Below, piece by piece: positions 5,987 through 8,556 of a stretch of DNA of 8,556 nt. This DNA comes from Methanolacinia sp964465295 (GTDB lineage: Archaea > Halobacteriota > Methanomicrobia > Methanomicrobiales > Methanomicrobiaceae). Made by a program: the position numbers and the translations under genes. Positions within the stretch are counted from its first letter, which is position 1; every line of letters begins with the position of its first letter. The DNA lies in the NCBI GenBank assembly GCA_964465295.1, contig CAYXKC010000070.1:1-8556 (forward strand). The letters run 5' to 3'. The notes beneath the pieces are model-generated. The model had not been told where the DNA came from. It was given only the letters and a program-made list of their open reading frames with translations, and made no database searches.

Positions 5987-6067
5987 CCCTGCCATTCAGG
6001 GAGTGCAGGGGAAAGGGGTTTGCACCGGCATAATAAACCTGCGGTATAATATTACCATCTTTCCCCT
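5987..6067 (-). repeat. nested inverted repeats between the first and second CBS genes
   Basis: Several inverted repeats share this stretch. AGGGGAAAG (6007-6015) matches CTTTCCCCT (6059-6067) as a perfect 9-bp arm pair. Between them lies a near-symmetric GGTATAATATTACC (6042-6055). Next to them CCCTG-CCATT-CAGGG (5987-6001) forms a 5-bp hairpin, and GTGCA/TGCAC (6004-6008 and 6020-6024) is an alternative pair. The stretch starts about 50 bases after the stop of the first CBS gene, so it could shape that transcript's 3' end or act as control DNA for the next gene. No gene was found in the 219-base interval. Confidence 0.4.
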
Positions 6068-6116
6068 CGCTCTACCATCGTTTCCGGGCAGAGAACTACC
6101 GGATTTATGCATGGAT

Positions 6117-6701
6117 CTAATCCACATCATCTCCGGTGCGGCACCTGGAACAGAGCATCCTCCCGTCACATACTTCGAGGTCGTCGCTCATTAAACCGCA
6201 GGAATCACACACTCCGGTTGAAGAATCGTCGGAGACCGACTTCTCGTAATTGTTGTTGACTTTGATCAGTTCGGACATTATCTCGTTCATCTCATTTGAG
6301 ATCGATAGTATGTCCCTGACGGTAACAAGGCCTACGACCTTATCGTCTTCAACAACAGGAAGTCTCCTCACTTTTTTATTCACCATCATGTGAGCTGCAT
6401 CGCCAACGGTCTTATCGACATCAATTGTGATCAACGGGGTACTCATGATTTCACTTACACGTACTTCACTTGGTTTTTTATCCCTTGCTACAACTTTACA
6501 GTTGATATCCACCTCCGTAACTATACCCTTTGGCAGGTTATTCTGCAATACTATGCAACTTCCGACATCGTCGCGGCACATCTTCTCAGCTGCCTTTGCA
6601 ACAGTCGCTTCGACTCCGATAGTGGTGGGATTGTATCTCATCGCCTCCTTCACCGGAACGCCGACTTCGAATCGGATTATGTCGTATCCTTTTTCACTCA
6701 C
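6117..6701 (-). CDS. two-CBS-domain protein with C-terminal zinc-finger-like tail (first of three)
   Basis: The protein has 194 residues from a GTG start. Two CBS motifs lie at about 17-70 (VKEAMRYNPTTIGVEATVAK to GIVTEVDI) and 82-135 (VSEIMSTPLITIDVDKTVGD to GLVTVRDI). A short helical linker with NNNYEKS follows, then a cysteine-rich tail with C165-x2-C168-x9-C178-x5-C184-x2-C187. The two CxxC knuckles suggest a small zinc ribbon, perhaps for binding nucleic acid or a protein partner. The in-frame ATG at 6716 is rejected because it is part of the SD (ATGGAGGTGA). The GTG at 6701 lies 5 bases after GGAGGTGA. The gene is divergent from the GTPase operon. It carries a hairpin leader and a TATA box at 6776-6784. 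The ligand and partner are unknown. Confidence 0.88.
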   Translation of the reverse strand: MSEKGYDIIRFEVGVPVKEAMRYNPTTIGVEATVAKAAEKMCRDDVGSCIVLQNNLPKGIVTEVDINCKVVARDKKPSEVRVSEIMSTPLITIDVDKTVGDAAHMMVNKKVRRLPVVEDDKVVGLVTVRDILSISNEMNEIMSELIKVNNNYEKSVSDDSSTGVCDSCGLMSDDLEVCDGRMLCSRCRTGDDVD

Positions 6702-6716
6702 ATGACTCACCTCCAT

Positions 6717-6742
6717 CCCCGCAGGGAAAACCCCTGACGGGG
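6717..6742 (-). promoter_or_regulatory. strong leader hairpin before the first CBS gene
   Basis: The minus strand reads CCCCG-T-CAGGG, loop GTTTT, then CCCTG-CGGGG: ten GC-rich base pairs interrupted by one bulged T. It ends 2 bases before the SD of the zinc-tailed CBS gene and lies inside the leader predicted from the TATA box at 6776-6784. A stem this stable so near the SD could slow initiation or protect the 5' end. The effect on expression is not known. Confidence 0.55.
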
Positions 6743-6775
6743 AGAGGGCCTACAAATTAACCTATTGCCCTGTCC

Positions 6776-6784
6776 CTATAAAAG
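6776..6784 (-). promoter_or_regulatory. TATA box for the first CBS gene
   Basis: The minus strand reads CTTTTATAG, a good archaeal TATA box. A start about 25 bases downstream falls near 6755, giving a leader of roughly 55 bases that contains the hairpin at 6717-6742 and the GGAGGTGA SD. Confidence 0.55.
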
Positions 6785-6856
6785 ACTAGTGACAAAGACA
6801 TTTCATAAAAAAAGAAAAATATTGAAGGATATTATTCTACTGACTTATTCATTCCA

Positions 6857-6884
6857 CGAAAAGAAAATATATTTCGAAAAGAAA
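6857..6884 (+). repeat. direct repeat CGAAAAGAAA upstream of the GTPase operon
   Basis: CGAAAAGAAA occurs at 6857-6866 and 6875-6884, 18 bases apart, with the AT-rich AATATATTT between. The purine-rich copies resemble BRE elements, and the spacer resembles a TATA core, so this may be an extra, upstream promoter. The pair could also be tandem binding sites for a regulator of the divergent genes. Confidence 0.35.
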
Positions 6885-6896
6885 CATGATAATTAG

Positions 6897-6904
6897 TATA
6901 TAAT
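6897..6904 (+). promoter_or_regulatory. TATA box for the GTPase operon
   Basis: TATATAAT is the best archaeal TATA element upstream of the GTPase. It predicts a start site near 6925 and a leader of about 30 bases carrying the GGAG at 6942-6945. The direct-repeat region at 6857-6884 offers a weaker alternative. Confidence 0.6.
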
Positions 6905-6924
6905 GTACAATATTAATAGTACAT
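6903..6924 (+). promoter_or_regulatory. 22-bp interrupted palindrome at the GTPase promoter
   Basis: ATGTAC-N10-GTACAT has perfect 6-base arms, and the spacer AATATTAATA is itself largely symmetric. It lies between the TATA box and the predicted transcription start, where a bound protein would block RNA polymerase. That geometry is typical for archaeal repressor operators. The regulator is not identified. Confidence 0.45.
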
Positions 6925-6954
6925 AATACCGGATACTTGCTGGAGTTAGAATAA

Positions 6955-7596
6955 ATGAGTTTTCTTGTTCGAACCAAACAAAAATTTTCCAGGCTCTTCA
7001 AAGGCCTGTTTAAGAAGAAACAGATGAGGATCGGAATATACGGCCCGCCAAATGCAGGAAAGACGACACTCTCAAACAGGATCGTCAGGGACTGGACAGG
7101 CGACGCAGTCGGCCCCGTAAGCGAGATCCCGCATGAGACAAGGCGTGCAAGGAGAAAAGAGGGGGTGACTATATCCGATGAAAACGGAAATGCTGTAACA
7201 ATCGATATCGTCGATACCCCGGGTGTCACGACAAAAATAGATTATAAGGAGTTCCTCGAATATGGTATTGAAACCGACGAGGCGATTGTCAGGGCCAGGG
7301 AGGCGACAGAGGGTGTTGCCGAGGCCATGCACTGGCTGAGGGAGGACATCGACGGCGTCATATATATGCTCGATTCGACCCAGGACCCGTTTGTCCAGGT
7401 AAATATCATGCTGATTGGAATCATCGAGAGCAGGGAACTGCCTGTAATAATCGTCGCGAACAAGACCGATCTACCTGACGCATCACCGTCAAGAATAAAG
7501 AGCGCCTTCCCGCAGCACCCTGTAATTTCAATTTCAGGTCTCGAGGGAACAAACGTGGAAGATCTGTACGATAAAATGATAGAATACTTTGGGTGA
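6955..7596 (+). CDS. Era-like small GTPase, first gene of a conserved three-gene operon
   Basis: The protein has 213 residues and contains a complete G domain of the translation-factor-like (TRAFAC) type. G1/P-loop is GPPNAGKT at 30-37, G3 is DTPG at 87-90, G4 is NKTD at 169-172 and G5 is SGL at 194-196. T62 in HETRRARRKEG is a possible switch I threonine. There is no KH domain, so it is not bacterial Era itself. Residues 3-25 form a basic, phenylalanine-rich amphipathic stretch (RLFKGLFKKK) that could bind membrane or RNA. Start ATG has GGAG 9 bases upstream. Its stop overlaps the beginning of the next gene's SD. Archaea carry such GTPases beside DUF2073 and zinc-ribbon genes (from memory of the families); the cellular role is not established. 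A ribosome-biogenesis or membrane role is only a guess. Confidence 0.93.
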   Translation: MSFLVRTKQKFSRLFKGLFKKKQMRIGIYGPPNAGKTTLSNRIVRDWTGDAVGPVSEIPHETRRARRKEGVTISDENGNAVTIDIVDTPGVTTKIDYKEFLEYGIETDEAIVRAREATEGVAEAMHWLREDIDGVIYMLDSTQDPFVQVNIMLIGIIESRELPVIIVANKTDLPDASPSRIKSAFPQHPVISISGLEGTNVEDLYDKMIEYFG

Positions 7597-7601
7597 CTGA
7601 A

Positions 7602-7979
7602 ATGATACAGGGAGTTCAGATTGACCTTATCTCGGCAGACCGCCTCGAAAGACTTACGGCTCTTGAAAAAGTCAGGGTTATTCTCGAAAAGGTCATGGAA
7701 GGCAATGTAGTTGTCCTGGAAAAAGGGCTGACCGCAGATGAGCAGAGCCTGCTTATCGAGACTACAATGAGAGAGATTACACCCGACGGTTTTGCAGGGA
7801 TCGAGATGGAGACCTATTCCGGCGGGTCCTCCGACAGCCACAAGAGCGGAGGGCTGTTCGGGGGTCTCTTCGGCAAAAAAGAGTCTTCAGGCCGTCTTAC
7901 GGTTATCGGGCCTGCAAACCAGATGAAGACTCTGAAGAAGGACAAGGATCTTATCAGCGCCTGGGTATCTTCAAGGTGA
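7602..7979 (+). CDS. DUF2073-type protein of unknown function
   Basis: The protein has 125 residues, recognised as the DUF2073 family of archaeal proteins by its opening MIQGVQIDLISADRLERLTALEKVR and its neighbours; the function is unknown. The N-terminal part (1-70) looks like an alpha/beta fold. A flexible glycine/serine stretch (72-98) includes LFGGLFGKK at 85-93, and a short beta-helix end TVIGPANQMKTL follows. The LFxGLFxKK motif recurs near the N-terminus of the adjacent GTPase, suggesting a common target or mutual contact. The ATG at 7602 is preferred over an in-frame GTG at 7593. GGTGA, which includes the GTPase stop codon, lies 5 bases before the ATG, and nothing like an SD precedes the GTG. 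No signal peptide or membrane helix is seen. Confidence 0.85.
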   Translation: MIQGVQIDLISADRLERLTALEKVRVILEKVMEGNVVVLEKGLTADEQSLLIETTMREITPDGFAGIEMETYSGGSSDSHKSGGLFGGLFGKKESSGRLTVIGPANQMKTLKKDKDLISAWVSSR

Positions 7980-7988
7980 AACCGGATA

Positions 7989-8384
7989 ATGCCACATAAA
8001 TGCACAAAGTGCGGAAGGGAGTTTAAGGACGGGACGACGGACATCCTCAAGGGATGCCCCAGCTGCGGCGGAAAGAAGTTCCTGTACATCAAACCCGAAG
8101 ACCTTCACAAAGACATTCTCGAGGAGAAGAAGATCGAAGATGTGGTAGGGGACCGGAAGGACTCCCTCCTCGAGGTAAACAGAAAAGATGACGAGCCCAT
8201 CGAGGTATATGACAGGATCGAGAGTATCAGGGTATTGAATCCCGGATCTTACGAGCTGAATCTTGAAAAGCTTTCAAAGAGCGACGAGATGGTCATGCAG
8301 ATGGGAAAAGGCGACAAGTATATAGTCGATCTTCTTTCGATGGGTAAAGTGGATAAGGATAAGAAAAAGAAGAAGAGGAAATAG
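7989..8384 (+). CDS. zinc-ribbon protein with basic tail (DUF2072/OapC type)
   Basis: The protein has 131 residues. An N-terminal zinc ribbon is formed by C5-x2-C8 (KCTKCG) and C23-x2-C26 (GCPSCGGKKF). A charged middle part follows, then a conserved-looking domain at about 75-118 (ESIRVLNPGSYELNLEKL to YIVDLLSMGK) and a lysine tail (KDKKKKKRK, 123-131). The combination suggests binding to RNA, DNA or an acidic surface. It matches my recollection of the archaeal DUF2072/OapC zinc-ribbon family, usually next to DUF2073; that assignment needs a profile search. GGTGA spans the stop of the preceding gene and lies 9 bases before the ATG, so translation is probably coupled. It is the last gene of the operon and is followed by T runs. 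Confidence 0.87.
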   Translation: MPHKCTKCGREFKDGTTDILKGCPSCGGKKFLYIKPEDLHKDILEEKKIEDVVGDRKDSLLEVNRKDDEPIEVYDRIESIRVLNPGSYELNLEKLSKSDEMVMQMGKGDKYIVDLLSMGKVDKDKKKKKRK

Positions 8385-8396
8385 ACTCTTATTTGA

Positions 8397-8422
8397 TTTT
8401 TTGATCGATAGTCTCTTTTTTT
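8397..8422 (+). terminator. double T-run terminator after the GTPase operon
   Basis: T6 (8397-8402) and T7 (8416-8422) lie 13-38 bases after the TAG stop. Archaeal transcription ends at such T runs, and two in a row are a common arrangement. The spacer contains the small palindrome TTGATCGA but no stable hairpin. Confidence 0.6.
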
Positions 8423-8427
8423 ACAGA

Positions 8428-8439
8428 TTTATATAAATA
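8428..8439 (+). promoter_or_regulatory. strong TATA box of a downstream unit
   Basis: TTTATATAAATA matches the archaeal TATA consensus very closely and lies right after the terminator of the preceding operon. Transcription would start near 8455-8460 and run off the right edge. The core is nearly symmetric, so either direction is possible, but minus-strand transcription would run into the end of the preceding operon. Confidence 0.6.
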
Positions 8440-8470
8440 CAATATACCTTATGCAGCCTGCCCATATATC

Positions 8471-8502
8471 TAATCTTGACTTGAAAGTCTAATTCAAGAT
8501 TA
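8471..8502 (+). repeat. 9-bp inverted repeat, candidate leader or ncRNA hairpin
   Basis: TAATCTTGA (8471-8479) pairs perfectly with TCAAGATTA (8494-8502) across a 14-base loop. The loop side contains an overlapping small palindrome, GACTT-GA-AAGTC (8478-8489). A second hairpin, AAATTCA/TGAATTT (8530-8536 with 8545-8551), lies at the window edge. Both follow the strong TATA box and its predicted start site. From 8385 to the end no convincing ORF was seen. The structure could be a 5' leader, an operator pair or a small RNA. Confidence 0.4.
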
Positions 8503-8556
8503 AATTGGATAATATCATAAGAGCCAAAAAAATTCAGTTCTTATTGAATTTGAACC

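Noticed and set aside
7593..7601. GTG start giving a three-residue longer DUF2073 protein
   Set aside because: No SD precedes the GTG, whereas GGTGA lies 5 bases before the ATG at 7602.
7242..7841. Minus-strand ORF of 199 codons
   Set aside because: It is antisense to the GTPase and the DUF2073 gene, whose motifs and SDs are clear. It shows no recognisable domain.
8451..8492. Possible 13-residue peptide MQPAHISNLDLKV
   Set aside because: It lies at or before the predicted transcription start, has no SD, and overlaps the 9-bp inverted repeat.
1..8556. CRISPR array, insertion sequence or prophage
   Set aside because: No regularly spaced repeat, transposase, integrase or att-like duplication at the tRNA genes was seen.

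Overview
The window comes from a euryarchaeal genome, most likely a methanogen of the Methanomicrobiales type (lineage inferred from gene content and order, not from a search). Three things point there: archaeal ribosomal proteins and RNA polymerase subunits (L18e, RpoD, RpoN, RpoK), tRNAs without an encoded CCA, and an RpoD with two ferredoxin-like iron-sulfur motifs as known from methanogens.

Region 1 (1-3966, all minus strand) is the archaeal alpha-operon-like cluster. Read in the direction of transcription it is tRNA-Ser(GCT), S13, S4, S11, RpoD, L18e, L13, S9, RpoN, tRNA-Pro(CGG) and the first 12 codons of RpoK, which runs off the left edge. Protein genes are 1-33 bases apart or overlap by one base, so they are very probably co-transcribed and co-translated. 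One tRNA sits ahead of the cluster and another lies inside it between rpoN and rpoK. A perfect 7-bp hairpin abuts the Shine-Dalgarno (SD) sequence of S13.

Region 2 (4128-6701, minus strand) holds three consecutive CBS-domain genes with ten CBS motifs in total: a 2-CBS protein with a C-terminal zinc-finger-like tail, then two 4-CBS proteins. No catalytic or transport domain is attached to any of them. The spaces between them are rich in inverted repeats: a bulged 10-bp hairpin before the first SD, nested repeats and an operator-like palindrome before the second gene, and two mutually exclusive G/C-run pairings before the third. Two of the three genes have a decoy ATG fused to the SD, and their real starts are moved here to 6701 (GTG) and 4904 (ATG).

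Region 3 (6955-8384, plus strand) is divergent from region 2 and forms a tight three-gene operon: an Era-like GTPase, a DUF2073-type protein and a small zinc-ribbon protein with a lysine-rich tail (DUF2072/OapC type). The GTPase and the DUF2073 protein share an LFxGLFxKK motif outside their folded cores. This is the best candidate for a poorly described conserved system. A TATA box followed by a 22-bp interrupted palindrome lies at its promoter.

Region 4 (8385-8556) holds T-run termination signals, a strong TATA box and AT-rich inverted repeats with no convincing ORF. It is either the control region of a gene beyond the window or a small non-coding RNA.

No mobile element, CRISPR array or broken gene was seen.
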